Of a stretch of 23,698 nt of DNA, positions 1-9,197 are shown one piece after another. The notes under the pieces were generated by a model. It was not told where the DNA came from and did not search any database. It saw nothing but the letters and a program-made list of their open reading frames with translations. Position 1 is the first letter of the stretch. Each line of letters starts with the position of its first letter. The stretch is from JAFGPL01 sp046485045 (GTDB taxonomy: Bacteria; Bacteroidota; Bacteroidia; Bacteroidales; UBA10428). The stretch spans positions 1 through 23,698 of the forward strand of contig JAWOHT010000223.1 of NCBI GenBank assembly GCA_046485045.1. The letters are read 5' to 3'. Made by a program: the position numbers and the translations under genes.

Positions 1-186
1 AGTAATTGTATCCCGCGGACGTTCAATACTCAATCCTGCTTCACTTCCCCGGATAAATTGGCCTGCCGGTATTTCAATCATCTGGCCAATTAACTCAGGA
101 TGGTTTTCAAGGCTGATTTCATCTTCTTTCGAACAGGAAGTTAAGAAATATATCAGTATAAAAGAAATTGCGACAAGATTTTTCAT
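1..186 (-). CDS. Formylglycine-generating-enzyme-like (SUMF1 family) lipoprotein, 5' part only
   Basis: This partial gene gives 62 codons and runs off the left edge. It starts with ATG at 184-186, 21 bp after the SusD stop on the same strand, so it is probably the next gene of the operon. The N-terminus is a lipoprotein signal with lipobox LTSC (Cys18), followed by a short acidic linker. From residue 36 it reads MIEIPAGQFIRGS, the usual opening of the SUMF1/FGE-sulfatase fold (commonly M-x-x-I-P-x-G-x-F-x-M-G-S). True formylglycine-generating enzymes activate sulfatases, but many Bacteroidota members of the fold are surface lipoproteins of unknown role. The catalytic cysteines would lie in the missing C-terminal part, so enzymatic activity cannot be judged. 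Family call good; function open. Confidence 0.75.
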   Translation of the reverse strand, partial: MKNLVAISFILIYFLTSCSKEDEISLENHPELIGQMIEIPAGQFIRGSEAGLSIERPRDTIT

Positions 187-207
187 AGGTATCTTTTGTT
201 TTTATTA

Positions 208-2070
208 TTATTCTGCCAAAGGGTCAAAACTACCCTCCCAATATATAGTCTGTTTGAAATTCGGGTTCTTTTCGATGTTATCTCTTTGAATGGGCAGAAA
301 ATTATATTTGGGTTGTGGGTAGTTAATTGGCGAATATGTATCAAGATTATAAGGGTAACGTCGTACAAAACTATTGTTATATTGCCTGATATTATTAAAA
401 TCGAGACCGTCCCGGATCAAAGCCATCTCAAAAGCGGTTGTACTTATTTCGTTTAATATTATCCTGTACTCCGAACGGGTGGTATTGTTAAGTTTTTTTA
501 TATTCGGACCAAGGTCTTCAGAAAACATATTCCGTCGCCGGAGATCAAAGTACCTTTTATTTTCAAAGGCCAGTTCAATCTGACGTTCTGTCATTATTAT
601 TTCTCTCATAATTACCTTGTCATTCAAATGCTTGTCTATATAGCCCATACCTGCTTTAACGTCTGTTCTTTCATTCCTTATCCTGTTGAGCGCTTCTCTT
701 GCTTCAACTGATTTGCCGCCGACTTCATTGGCACATTCGGCAAAATTTAACAAAACTTCAGCAAATCTTATTTCCATCCAGTCGGTTCCAACGGTAGAGA
801 GACTTTTGACCTCTAATTTAGGATTAATAAATTTTTTACAGAAAAAACCTGTTTTTGAATTATGGTTTTTAAGTTTGTTATTATTTGGAATGATATAATC
901 ATTACTCTTGTCAGCCAGAATATAATAAGTCCATATCTTATAATTTTCAATGCCTGATAAAGGCCATATTCCCCCATTGTAAGCAATGGTATATTCAAAA
1001 CGGGGATCTCTGTTTTTCCAATACAAACTGGTATCGTATGTATAAGAACCTGTGTTATCGCCAATGGGAAAACCGTCTGACATAGGAAATGCCTGAACCA
1101 TTTCCCATGTAGGGTTATTTGTAAATCCCTGACCGCCAACCCCTGCCAAAGCCGGACGGGCTTTTGCGTCGTAATTATGGGAAAAAGCGGTTGTATTATA
1201 AACCCTTACAAATATGGCTTCTTTTGTCCTTTCGTTACAATCATGAAAAAGCTCTATAAAACTGGGGTTCAGGCCATAACCGTCCTGCTCCAGAATCTCA
1301 AGCGCGGTCTTGTTGGCCTCGTATGCCCTTTGCCATCTTTCAACCTTATTATACGGGTTAAACTGCGGACTTGCCCAAAACAGCAAAATTCTTCCTTTCA
1401 ATGCCAAAGCTGCGCCTCTCGTTATCCTCCCATAATTAACATCGGGTTTTTCCCATACTGCCGGCAGATATTTAAAGGCTGTGTCAAGATCCTGTATTAT
1501 CAAATTAATACATTCACCCGTTTTATTCCGTTCAAGATAAAGTGCCTCAACCTGAAGCTCTCCGTTTATTACAGGTTCCAATTTTTCCATTACCATCGGG
1601 ATCCCTCCCTGAAGTTTAACCTGCTCCCAATAAGCATAGGCCCTTAGGAAGTATGCCTGCGCTTTTATAATTTGTTTATCGCCAATTTCAATTTTACTTG
1701 TTTCAATATCTTTGAATAACCTGTTGATTTTGGCAATTTTGGCATAAAAATCACGGCCCAGATAATTAACATCGTCCTTTATCAGTTCGCCATAGATTAG
1801 TTTTCTAACCAGCTCGGGCGAATAGTCGAAGATATAGGCCGTTTCATCCGATAATCCTTCGTTTTCGGCAGCTCCAAATTTGGGCAATAGGTCAAGGTAA
1901 ATATCATTCAGGTACATATTGATGAAACCAGTTTCACGCCATATTTCTTCCTGATACAGAGAATCCAATGGTTCTTTTTCCAACACATCGCATGCAGCAA
2001 AAGTTATTATAATAAATACAAAGACAGTTGTTAAGCTGTTTTTGAAAGATATATAATCAATAAATTTCAT
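208..2070 (-). CDS. susD: SusD/RagB family outer-membrane substrate-binding lipoprotein
   Basis: This is the surface lipoprotein that caps the SusC transporter and binds glycan or other nutrient ligands. The 620-residue product begins with a lipoprotein signal ending TFAAC (Cys27), followed by EKEPLDSL, typical of mature SusD N-termini. An N-terminal TPR-like helical region covers about 100-300, including a FLRAYAYWEQVKLQGGIPM stretch usual for the family. A C-terminal RagB/SusD region carries the RNERTDVKAG and ERQIELAFENKRYFDLRR segments. Length is normal to slightly long (500-650 is common). It follows SusC by 21 bp on the same strand, the usual order. It belongs to the operon encoding a tetronate kinase and dehydrogenase, so its ligand may be a sugar-acid-containing saccharide; the ligand cannot be read from sequence. 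The symbol is a family label. Confidence 0.95.
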   Translation of the reverse strand: MKFIDYISFKNSLTTVFVFIIITFAACDVLEKEPLDSLYQEEIWRETGFINMYLNDIYLDLLPKFGAAENEGLSDETAYIFDYSPELVRKLIYGELIKDDVNYLGRDFYAKIAKINRLFKDIETSKIEIGDKQIIKAQAYFLRAYAYWEQVKLQGGIPMVMEKLEPVINGELQVEALYLERNKTGECINLIIQDLDTAFKYLPAVWEKPDVNYGRITRGAALALKGRILLFWASPQFNPYNKVERWQRAYEANKTALEILEQDGYGLNPSFIELFHDCNERTKEAIFVRVYNTTAFSHNYDAKARPALAGVGGQGFTNNPTWEMVQAFPMSDGFPIGDNTGSYTYDTSLYWKNRDPRFEYTIAYNGGIWPLSGIENYKIWTYYILADKSNDYIIPNNNKLKNHNSKTGFFCKKFINPKLEVKSLSTVGTDWMEIRFAEVLLNFAECANEVGGKSVEAREALNRIRNERTDVKAGMGYIDKHLNDKVIMREIIMTERQIELAFENKRYFDLRRRNMFSEDLGPNIKKLNNTTRSEYRIILNEISTTAFEMALIRDGLDFNNIRQYNNSFVRRYPYNLDTYSPINYPQPKYNFLPIQRDNIEKNPNFKQTIYWEGSFDPLAE

Positions 2071-2091
2071 AATAAATAATTTAAGCCTTGG

Positions 2092-5000
2092 TTACATATT
2101 TATATTAATCCCAAAATTATATGTCCTTGTCATTGGATATCCGTTATAGTTAGACAGGCTGGCATCCTTATAGTCGTATGGATTGATGATGGTCCATAAA
2201 TACTTGGTGTTAAAGAAAACCCTTAAAAAAGAAATCTTTAACTTACTGCTCCATACAGAAGGCAAAGTATAAGAAAAGCTAAAATCTGTAAGCCTCAGGG
2301 TATGGCCGTTTCTCATCCAGAAGGTAGAATTTTGTTCTTCCATGGTAAAATTTTGCGCTCTTGGTAAAGTTGCATCCGGATTCTCTGGTGTCCAGTAATC
2401 TTTCCAGAAGGCCGGCACATTTGCTTTGTAGGTTGGCAATTTAATTGCTTCCTTATCATAAATTGCCATGTGCCCGAACTTCCCGTTAAATGTCATATCA
2501 AGCCTGATACCTTTCCATCCGATATTCATACTAATACCGTAATTGTTAGTAGGAGAGGAATGTTCTGCAATTATTGTTCGGTCTTCACCCATGTCATTCC
2601 TGAAACTTCCGTTTGGCCCCTCCGATCCGTCTGTCCCCCTTAAATCATTATGGTTTAACATACCCGGTTCAATGGATTTCCCATTATTTGAATAATTGGG
2701 ATTGTCCATCAGAATATTGTCTACCTCTTCCTGGGTGCGGATAATGCCGGTACAAATTGCGCCGGGCTGGTTATCAGGAAAGGTTTTCAGCTCATCATAC
2801 CACTTACCTTCTGCGCTAATTGACTGGGCAACCTTTAAATACCTTACTTCTGCCCACGATAAATTACTGTTAATTCCTAATTCTAAGGTGTGCGCAAGCT
2901 TTTTATTAATTCCCAGTTCTATTTCATATCCGTATGAATGGGCCCTGCCATAATTAAACACCACTTTGTTATTATGGGCAATGCCTGCTGTTGTTGGCAG
3001 TTTTGTCCCGATGGGGTCAAGCATATTTTCGGTTAATTCATAAAAAGCGTCAAAACTGAAATTGACAACACTCTGAAAATAGCGCATATCAACCCCTGCA
3101 TTATAACTGTAAGAGGTTTGCCATTTCAGCTTATCATTTACCACGCCGCCATTTTCTGCACTTAAGGTATTTACGGGTTGATTACCGAATAATACATATG
3201 GTTCCCGGGGTTTGTATCTCAACAGGTACATAAAACTCTTAAAATTATCGTTTCCCATAATACCGGCCGAACCCCTGAATTTTAAAAAATTGACAACAGG
3301 AAGGGCCTTTTTAAAAAAAATTTCTTCTGATACAACCCACCCGATTAAAAGAGAAGGGAAGAATCCCCATTGATTTTCTGGAGAAAATCTGGTGGAGGAT
3401 TCATAACGGCATGCAAATTCTGCAATATATTTAGAGGCAAAATTGTAATTCAACCTGCCAATGTAGCCAATTGCCCCATTTTCATCCCTGTTTGGCGACA
3501 ACATGAAATCCTTTATCAGAAACGCCCATTCCATGTCATAATTTTCAATAAGTTGCTGGCCTTCTCTTCTCCAGCCAACGCGGTTTGATTCTGTTTCGCT
3601 GAATTCGCATACTGCAAGCGCATTGATTTCATGCTTATTAAAGGTAAGGTTATATGAAACATTTATATTCACCTGAAAAGATGCAGACCTCTCGGTGGAT
3701 TCAGATAATGCGTCTTTACCGTCAAAAAGTTTCATCATGGGCAGGTTGGTAAGTGGATCAATCTCCATAGGGGCATCGGGCCTTATGATATGGCTGTGTC
3801 CTCCTGTAGTTACAAAATAATAGCCCTTTGGCTGGGTTTTATAACTTTTACCGTATTCACTTCCCTTTGTCTGGCTTAATTGTAACCGCGCTGACAAACC
3901 GTTAATAAAAGGTAGCTTATAGTTTAGCGCGGCAGTGGCAGTATATCCGTTAAACCAGTCTTTGCTATAATTGTTATTCTGCCATATGGCATAGGGATTG
4001 TTGTCAATCAAATCTTCTTGTTTCACCGGATACCCGTTGATTGTAGGAGGAACAAACTTTGGATTCTGAAGCAATGCCCTGAAGGTTTCTTCCATTATAT
4101 CGTCCTCCTTATCTTGAGAGTTAATAGGTGTTTGAGTATGTTTATTGGAGATACTTAGCTCCACCGAAGCCATAAGGCCTTTAAATAATTCTGTCTGGAT
4201 ACTGCTCCGGAAACTGTATTTTTTAACAAAAAGATCTTTAAGATTGCCTGTTTCATGAATATAGCTTCCGCCAATAAAATATGCGGTCTTTTCATCACCA
4301 CCGCTAAAATTCAAACTGTGGCGTATTACCATGGAATTACGCCACGCCCCGTCCAGCCAGTTGTATCCTCCGTTAGGTAATGAATCCCTGAAATAGAGGA
4401 GTTCATCTTCGGTAAAATACCTGTCTTCACTTGGTTTGATTTTAAGAATATCATAACCATCATTAAGCATTTTTGCATGATCGTATGCCGACAGCATTTC
4501 GGTTGTGTTTATGGCTTCTGTAATACCGTAACTACTGGTATAATTAATTTTTATTTTACCCTCTTTCCCTTTTTTGGTAGTTACAAGCACTACACCACCT
4601 GCTGCTGCCGCACCGTATACTGCTGCCGATGCATCTTTCAGTATTGATATACCTTCAACCTCGCTTGGGTCAAGCAGATCAAAAGCACCCTTATCTCTTA
4701 TAATGCCATCTATCACATATAAAGGTTCTTCAGCCACCTTTTTTGTAGATGCCTCCCTAATCTGAAATTTGTTTGCAGCGCCGGGTTTACCGGAAGGAAT
4801 TGTTATTCTTACCCCTGATAACCTTCCTTCGAGCGCCGCCGATAAATTTACCACAGGTATGTCCTGCAATTTCTGCGCATTGATATCCGTCACGGCACCA
4901 GCAAGATTGGCCCTTTTTACGGTACCATACCCTACAACCACCACTTCATCAAGCGATGTTGCTTCTTCTGTCATAACAACATTAATGGTTGTCTGAGTGC

Positions 5001-5250
5001 CCACAATTATCTCCTTCACTTCCATTCCAACAAATGAAAATAGAAGTATCCCGTTGTTGGGAATATTTTCGACCGTATACCTGCCATCAATATCGGTAAT
5101 CGCACCCTGAGTGGTTCCTTTAATCACCACATTTACACCCGGTAAGGTTTCTCCGGTTTTATTTGTAACCTGCCCTGTTACCCTTATTTGTGCAAACATC
5201 TGCCCTGCCGCAAAGGTTATCAGAGCATATATCAGTAAAATTCTTCTCAT
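2092..5250 (-). CDS. susC: SusC/RagA family TonB-linked outer-membrane transporter
   Basis: This is a TonB-dependent beta-barrel that imports ligand across the outer membrane with the downstream SusD. The 1052-residue product has a Sec signal peptide (about 1-20, ending MFAQ). It then has a carboxypeptidase-regulatory-like domain (about 23-95, with VTGQVTNKTGETLPGVNVV), the SusC signature DEVVVVGYGTVKRANLAGAV near 105-125, and a plug domain with the family motif EVEGISILKDASAAVYGAAA. The rest is barrel strands ending in NFGININM, with a hydrophobic residue at the terminus. No extra N-terminal STN domain is visible, so anti-sigma/ECF signalling through this receptor is unlikely, which fits local LacI control. 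The gene starts 23 bp after the symporter stop. Substrate is unknown. The symbol is a family label. Confidence 0.95.
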   Translation of the reverse strand: MRRILLIYALITFAAGQMFAQIRVTGQVTNKTGETLPGVNVVIKGTTQGAITDIDGRYTVENIPNNGILLFSFVGMEVKEIIVGTQTTINVVMTEEATSLDEVVVVGYGTVKRANLAGAVTDINAQKLQDIPVVNLSAALEGRLSGVRITIPSGKPGAANKFQIREASTKKVAEEPLYVIDGIIRDKGAFDLLDPSEVEGISILKDASAAVYGAAAAGGVVLVTTKKGKEGKIKINYTSSYGITEAINTTEMLSAYDHAKMLNDGYDILKIKPSEDRYFTEDELLYFRDSLPNGGYNWLDGAWRNSMVIRHSLNFSGGDEKTAYFIGGSYIHETGNLKDLFVKKYSFRSSIQTELFKGLMASVELSISNKHTQTPINSQDKEDDIMEETFRALLQNPKFVPPTINGYPVKQEDLIDNNPYAIWQNNNYSKDWFNGYTATAALNYKLPFINGLSARLQLSQTKGSEYGKSYKTQPKGYYFVTTGGHSHIIRPDAPMEIDPLTNLPMMKLFDGKDALSESTERSASFQVNINVSYNLTFNKHEINALAVCEFSETESNRVGWRREGQQLIENYDMEWAFLIKDFMLSPNRDENGAIGYIGRLNYNFASKYIAEFACRYESSTRFSPENQWGFFPSLLIGWVVSEEIFFKKALPVVNFLKFRGSAGIMGNDNFKSFMYLLRYKPREPYVLFGNQPVNTLSAENGGVVNDKLKWQTSYSYNAGVDMRYFQSVVNFSFDAFYELTENMLDPIGTKLPTTAGIAHNNKVVFNYGRAHSYGYEIELGINKKLAHTLELGINSNLSWAEVRYLKVAQSISAEGKWYDELKTFPDNQPGAICTGIIRTQEEVDNILMDNPNYSNNGKSIEPGMLNHNDLRGTDGSEGPNGSFRNDMGEDRTIIAEHSSPTNNYGISMNIGWKGIRLDMTFNGKFGHMAIYDKEAIKLPTYKANVPAFWKDYWTPENPDATLPRAQNFTMEEQNSTFWMRNGHTLRLTDFSFSYTLPSVWSSKLKISFLRVFFNTKYLWTIINPYDYKDASLSNYNGYPMTRTYNFGININM

Positions 5251-5273
5251 GGTTAAAGCCGTTTTTTGTTGTC

Positions 5274-6845
5274 TTAATATGATTCGTAATTAGTGGTTAA
5301 TTTTTTTTTCCAGCCTGTATAGGTCAGTTCATCAATATTCTTAGAATTTTTGAAAAACAGGCTGGCAATATATCCTGTAATAAACAATACAATATGGCTA
5401 TACACTCCCAGCATCATCTTATTGTGTGTAAAATTGTACCTTCCCAAATCAAGTATTATTGTTTTTGCACCCCCGATATCGAATTTTGTTGAAGTAAGCA
5501 CAGCGTATGCTGTAAACAAAACGCTGGCTGCAATGCCAACATATAAACCCTGCTTATTGGCCCTTTTGGTGAAAATACCAAGCAGGAACATGCCGGCGAT
5601 TCCACCCGAAAAAATAGAGTATAAGACAAAAATAATTCCCAGTATACCTTCTCCTCCTATCCTGGTATAATACAAAGCTATTATAATAGAGGCCAGACCT
5701 GCCAGCACTACGATCAAACGACTGACAAACATACGCTGTTTCTCGGTGCTGCCGGGTTTAAACCTCACATAATAATCCTCTACACAGATAGCAGACAGGC
5801 AATTAAGGTCTGAGTCGAGGCTTGAAATAGCCGCTGCAAGCAAGGCGGCCAAAACAAGTCCGACTACCCCTACCGGCAGTTTTGTCATTATAAAATGGGG
5901 AAAGACTGCATCGGGTTTAATATCGGCTGGCAGGTCTGCAAGATTTACCTGGTAATAAGCAAACAGGGCGGTTCCGATAAACATAAACAACGCCCATACC
6001 GGAACACTTAAAATCACGCCCATAAGAGATGCCCTTACAGCAGCTTTATCTGATTTTGCAGTAAGATACCGCTGTACAATGGTTTGATCGGTTCCGTATT
6101 TTTGTATGGCATAGAATATACCATTAAGTACCATGACCAGGAAGGTAAGCTTTGTAAAGCTTATATCGTAGGGTCCAAAACCTGTCTTACCGTTTTCAAC
6201 GGCAATCTTCCAGATAGATCCTAAGCCACCGTTGGTTGATGCTATAATAATTGCCAGGGTGGTGATGCCTCCGCCAACAAGTAAGAATCCCTGGAAAACA
6301 TCGAGCCATACTACAGCTTCGATACCTCCGAGGAGGGTAATAAATATCACGGTAATTCCTATTATCCATATCATTTCGGATGTATTAAACCCTGCCATTT
6401 TTGAGAAAGCCAGGGCTATGAGAAAAAACACTGTACCCATTTTTGAAAAATGGGCCAGAAAAAAACCAAGTGAACCATATATCCTTGCAAAAAACCCGAA
6501 ACGTTTCTCAAAATATTCGTATGCACTTAATTTAATGGCTTTACGGTACAACGGCACCACGAATCCGACGAAAAATATGAGTGTTACAGGTACCATTAAT
6601 CCCTGCACGAGCAAAATCCAGTTAGATGAAAACCCTTCACCCGGATAAGCAAGAAAAGTGACACTGCTGATAAGCGTGGCAAGAATCGAAATTCCAATGG
6701 CCCAGGATGGTAATTTCCCCCCTGCCGTAAAGTATTTATTCAGGTTATTTTGTTTTCCCGACAGTTTGAGGCTTATATAAAAAGGGACAATCAATGAAAC
6801 TGCGATAATGATTAAATCAACAATATGTATTTTTAATCCAAACAT
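5274..6845 (-). CDS. Sodium:solute symporter (SSS family) for the operon's catabolite
   Basis: This inner-membrane transporter has 523 residues and about 13 hydrophobic segments, normal for the SSS/SLC5 family. Visible signatures include the early HIVDLIIIAVSLIVPFYISL helix, the Na+/substrate core around GISILATLISSVTFLAYPGE (about residues 50-70), and ISSLDSDLNCLSAICVEDYY near 340-360, a conserved SSS segment (usually S-S-x-D-S-x-x-N). SSS proteins move sugars, sialic acid, amino acids or small carboxylates with Na+. Its place between the tetronate kinase and SusC suggests it carries the sugar acid, or a small saccharide, from periplasm to cytoplasm after SusCD import and hydrolysis. The gene lies 36 bp after the kinase start-proximal gene's stop. 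Family certain; substrate inferred only from context. Confidence 0.9.
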   Translation of the reverse strand: MFGLKIHIVDLIIIAVSLIVPFYISLKLSGKQNNLNKYFTAGGKLPSWAIGISILATLISSVTFLAYPGEGFSSNWILLVQGLMVPVTLIFFVGFVVPLYRKAIKLSAYEYFEKRFGFFARIYGSLGFFLAHFSKMGTVFFLIALAFSKMAGFNTSEMIWIIGITVIFITLLGGIEAVVWLDVFQGFLLVGGGITTLAIIIASTNGGLGSIWKIAVENGKTGFGPYDISFTKLTFLVMVLNGIFYAIQKYGTDQTIVQRYLTAKSDKAAVRASLMGVILSVPVWALFMFIGTALFAYYQVNLADLPADIKPDAVFPHFIMTKLPVGVVGLVLAALLAAAISSLDSDLNCLSAICVEDYYVRFKPGSTEKQRMFVSRLIVVLAGLASIIIALYYTRIGGEGILGIIFVLYSIFSGGIAGMFLLGIFTKRANKQGLYVGIAASVLFTAYAVLTSTKFDIGGAKTIILDLGRYNFTHNKMMLGVYSHIVLFITGYIASLFFKNSKNIDELTYTGWKKKLTTNYESY

Positions 6846-6881
6846 GAGCGTATTATTTCAAGTGTATTTATACCTGTTTTG

Positions 6882-8039
6882 CTATTTATCGTTTTTCATC
6901 CATAGAATACCCGGCCATGTATAACTTCCCGGTTTTGTGGTAATATAGGTACCCCTGCTTTCATCTGTTTTCATTCTTATAACTCCGGTATCAAGTTCCT
7001 GAACGGGGTACAATTTATTTATATTTAAATGGTTAAGTATTACTGAAGTGGTGCTTCCTCCTTCAATAATCAGTTCATTTAAATCAATCTTCCTAAAAAC
7101 CTTTTTTACCAACACGCCCAGATTTTCTTTAATTCTTTCTGAAAGCAACGGTTCTGCATTTGAAAAATGGGTTACTGATACTACCACTTTTCTTTTATTA
7201 CTGAGCCCATGCACAATTTCATCAGCCCAATGGTCCAGAACAGAAGGGTTAAAATCTTTATTGAAGTATATTTCCCGGGGCATATCAGATAAAAGATATC
7301 CGCTCGACTCGATGGTACTAAGCTGATGTTCGCTCTTCGGATAGGTGCTGCCAAGTATGTACAGTATATTATTTCCGAAATCTTTCGCGCAGGAATAATT
7401 TTCATTCCCGGTGATCTCCCTGTTGGTAAGCAGTGCGTCGAAAAAACCTGATGCCCCGGCTGGGAACGTTGATTCATCAATTTGTAATGCCCATTTTTTG
7501 AGGTCATCAAGTTCGGTAACATCGCCAAGTATCAATCCCTCATCGGGTAAACTGCTGTCGGGAGAAATACAGGTAAAAAGGTTACTTCCTCCGATAATTT
7601 CACTAACAGAAGAAGAAATAACGGGATATTCCGGGTCTTTGGAAAAATTGGTTTCTTCAAGCGGAACACCATCAATGTAATAAATACCATCGCGTATGAT
7701 GCGTTTAAGCGCCGGATTGGCCGCTACAATAACAGCTCGTTGTTTACCGGCAACCTGCATCTGGGCAAGTAATTCGGCTGAAATATTTCCCCGCAGCACC
7801 GAATCAAGCTTTTTATAAATAAGTGAAGGTTTCAAATTGAGAATTTTGCCGGTTATTTCACGCATAACCTCCGAAGCATGGTCTGGAGCCAAAGAGCGGG
7901 TATCGGTGGCAAATACCAATAGATCGGCATCACAGCGCTGAATTGATTTGGTTTCAATAACAACCTTAAGCCCGTGACGAAGACCTATTCCGCCAATCTC
8001 AGCCGCTCCGGTAAAATCATCTGCAATAACAGCTATCAT
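6882..8039 (-). CDS. DUF1537 four-carbon acid sugar kinase (OtnK/DtnK-like)
   Basis: Members of this family use ATP to phosphorylate the 4-hydroxyl of tetronates such as D-threonate, D-erythronate or 3-oxo-tetronate. The 385-residue product begins MIAVIADDFTGAAEIGG; the DDFTGA motif at residues 7-12 marks the N-terminal sugar-acid-binding domain. The C-terminal nucleotide-binding domain shows the glycine-rich EGGSTTS near residue 326, and a KPGSYTWPG segment near the end replaces the common KPGGFG. It is somewhat shorter than the usual 410-440 residues. With the upstream PdxA2-type dehydrogenase it forms the established kinase/decarboxylating-dehydrogenase pair of D-threonate/D-erythronate breakdown. 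The start is ATG at 8037-8039, directly downstream of a heptanucleotide repeat tract that may carry its own promoter. Which tetronate isomer is used cannot be decided here. Confidence 0.88.
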   Translation of the reverse strand: MIAVIADDFTGAAEIGGIGLRHGLKVVIETKSIQRCDADLLVFATDTRSLAPDHASEVMREITGKILNLKPSLIYKKLDSVLRGNISAELLAQMQVAGKQRAVIVAANPALKRIIRDGIYYIDGVPLEETNFSKDPEYPVISSSVSEIIGGSNLFTCISPDSSLPDEGLILGDVTELDDLKKWALQIDESTFPAGASGFFDALLTNREITGNENYSCAKDFGNNILYILGSTYPKSEHQLSTIESSGYLLSDMPREIYFNKDFNPSVLDHWADEIVHGLSNKRKVVVSVTHFSNAEPLLSERIKENLGVLVKKVFRKIDLNELIIEGGSTTSVILNHLNINKLYPVQELDTGVIRMKTDESRGTYITTKPGSYTWPGILWMKNDK

Positions 8040-8042
8040 AAT

Positions 8043-8132
8043 ATAGTTACAAGTTGCAAGTTAGAAGTTAAAAGTTAAAAGTTGCAAGTTCAAAGTTCAA
8101 AGTTCAAAGTTTCAATGATTCAATGATTCAAA
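8043..8132. repeat. Heptanucleotide tandem repeat tract between pdxA2-like and kinase genes
   Basis: About ten imperfect 7-bp units of the form nAAGTTn run from 8043 to 8112 (for example CAAGTTG, AAAGTTA, and AAAGTTC twice). They are followed by two 8-bp CAATGATT units and CAAA. The 3' units overlap the TGA stop of the PdxA2-like gene (8128-8130), so the tract fills the whole 88-bp gap between the two genes. All other gaps in this operon are 4-36 bp. Degenerate 7-mer repeats of this look are, as I recall, common in Bacteroidota intergenic DNA. Copy number may vary by slippage. Confidence 0.9.
8070..8101 (-). promoter_or_regulatory. Possible internal promoter inside the heptad repeat, driving the kinase
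   Basis: On the minus strand, TTTG (8101-8098) is followed by 20 bp and then TAACTTTT (8077-8070). This matches the Bacteroidota TTTG-N19-21-TAnnTTTG pattern with one mismatch. A transcript would begin near 8063, about 24 nt before the kinase ATG at 8039. The 7-bp repeat period makes such phasing easy to obtain by chance, so this is a moderate call. Confidence 0.4.
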
Positions 8133-9189
8133 ATGTTTTTTTGTTTATCTTATTATTACAAAGAGTTACTGCGTACTCAATTGCATTCATCAATGCCCCG
8201 GGGCTTGCAACCCCTTTACCTGCAATTTCAAAAGCTGTGCCATGGTCTACCGAAGTACGTATAATGGGTAACCCCAGGGTAACATTCACACCTTTCACAC
8301 TTTTCATGTTCTTGTTTTTCTCATCCCAATCGAATCCCAGCAGCTTAAAGGGTATATGCCCCTGATCGTGGTACATTGCAACACATACATCGTATTTTCC
8401 GCCGCGCGCCATAGCAAAGAGTGTGTCGGGCGGCACAGGACCATCGGCCAGAATACCCTGTTCACGCGCTTTTTCAATGGCAGGAATGATCTCTCTTATT
8501 TCTTCATCTCCAAACAGTCCGCCATCGCCCGCATGGGGATTTAACCCTGCAACCCCAATCCTGGGATGGTCAATCCCCAGATTTTTAAGTTCATGGTGGG
8601 CAAGTTTGATCACATCAAGCACCCTTTCCATTATTACCAGGTCGCATGCCTGTTTTAGCGACACATGGGTGGTAACATGAATTACACGAAGGTTTTCATC
8701 TGCAAGCAGCATGGCGGGTTTTGTGCTTTGGGTGAAATGCGCATAAATCTCGGTATGGCCGGAAAAATGATGACCGGCAAGGTTTATGGCTTCCTTATTA
8801 ATAGGCCCGGTGACCGTCCCGTCTACCTGTCCGTCAAGGGCAAGGTCAATAGCTGTTGTTACTACCCTAAAGGCAATGTCCCCTGCTGCTGCTGAAATTT
8901 CGCCATACCCGATTTTATGAACATCAGGTGAAGACACGTCAATAATATTGACAATGTTATGCTGGAAATCCGCTTCGTTAACTCTTTCAATCACGCTTAG
9001 CCTGGTACCGGATTTAAGCATATCTTCTGTTCTTCTGATAATTTCATAATTACCAATGAGCACCGGTCTGCAGATTTCTCTTATTCTCTGGGCGGGGATT
9101 GTTTTGAGGGCAATTTCCGGGCCTATCCCGGCAGGATCGCCCATAGTCACTGCAAGCAACGGTTTATATTTCTTCTCCGGGTTCATCAT
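8128..9189 (-). CDS. PdxA2-type 4-phospho-tetronate dehydrogenase (decarboxylating), PdxA family
   Basis: PdxA2 enzymes oxidise 4-phospho-D-threonate or 4-phospho-D-erythronate with NAD+; the product loses CO2 to give dihydroxyacetone phosphate. The paralogue PdxA does the matching step on 4-phosphohydroxythreonine in vitamin B6 synthesis. The 353-residue protein shows GDPAGIGPE (17-25), TGPINKEA, GHTEIYA, and three histidine-bearing metal-site segments: VTTHVSLKQ, GLNPHAGDGG and MYHDQGHIPFK. It also has SVDHGTAFEIAGKG near the C-terminus. All expected catalytic features are present. Sequence alone does not separate PdxA from PdxA2. Location beside a DUF1537 kinase in a transporter operon, with no other B6 gene, favours the catabolic role. 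Two ATG codons stand in tandem (9187-9189, 9184-9186); the first is used here. It starts 8 bp after the upstream gene. Confidence 0.85.
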   Translation of the reverse strand: MMNPEKKYKPLLAVTMGDPAGIGPEIALKTIPAQRIREICRPVLIGNYEIIRRTEDMLKSGTRLSVIERVNEADFQHNIVNIIDVSSPDVHKIGYGEISAAAGDIAFRVVTTAIDLALDGQVDGTVTGPINKEAINLAGHHFSGHTEIYAHFTQSTKPAMLLADENLRVIHVTTHVSLKQACDLVIMERVLDVIKLAHHELKNLGIDHPRIGVAGLNPHAGDGGLFGDEEIREIIPAIEKAREQGILADGPVPPDTLFAMARGGKYDVCVAMYHDQGHIPFKLLGFDWDEKNKNMKSVKGVNVTLGLPIIRTSVDHGTAFEIAGKGVASPGALMNAIEYAVTLCNNKINKKTF

Positions 9190-9197
9190 TGTAATTC

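Noticed and set aside
4574..4996. Plus-strand ORFs inside the SusC gene
   Set aside because: They are antisense shadows of the carboxypeptidase-like and plug domains, with no independent signals.
8128..9189. PdxA of vitamin B6 biosynthesis
   Set aside because: Motifs fit both PdxA and PdxA2, but the gene sits in a transport/catabolic operon beside a DUF1537 kinase with no other B6 genes, so the PdxA2 role is preferred.
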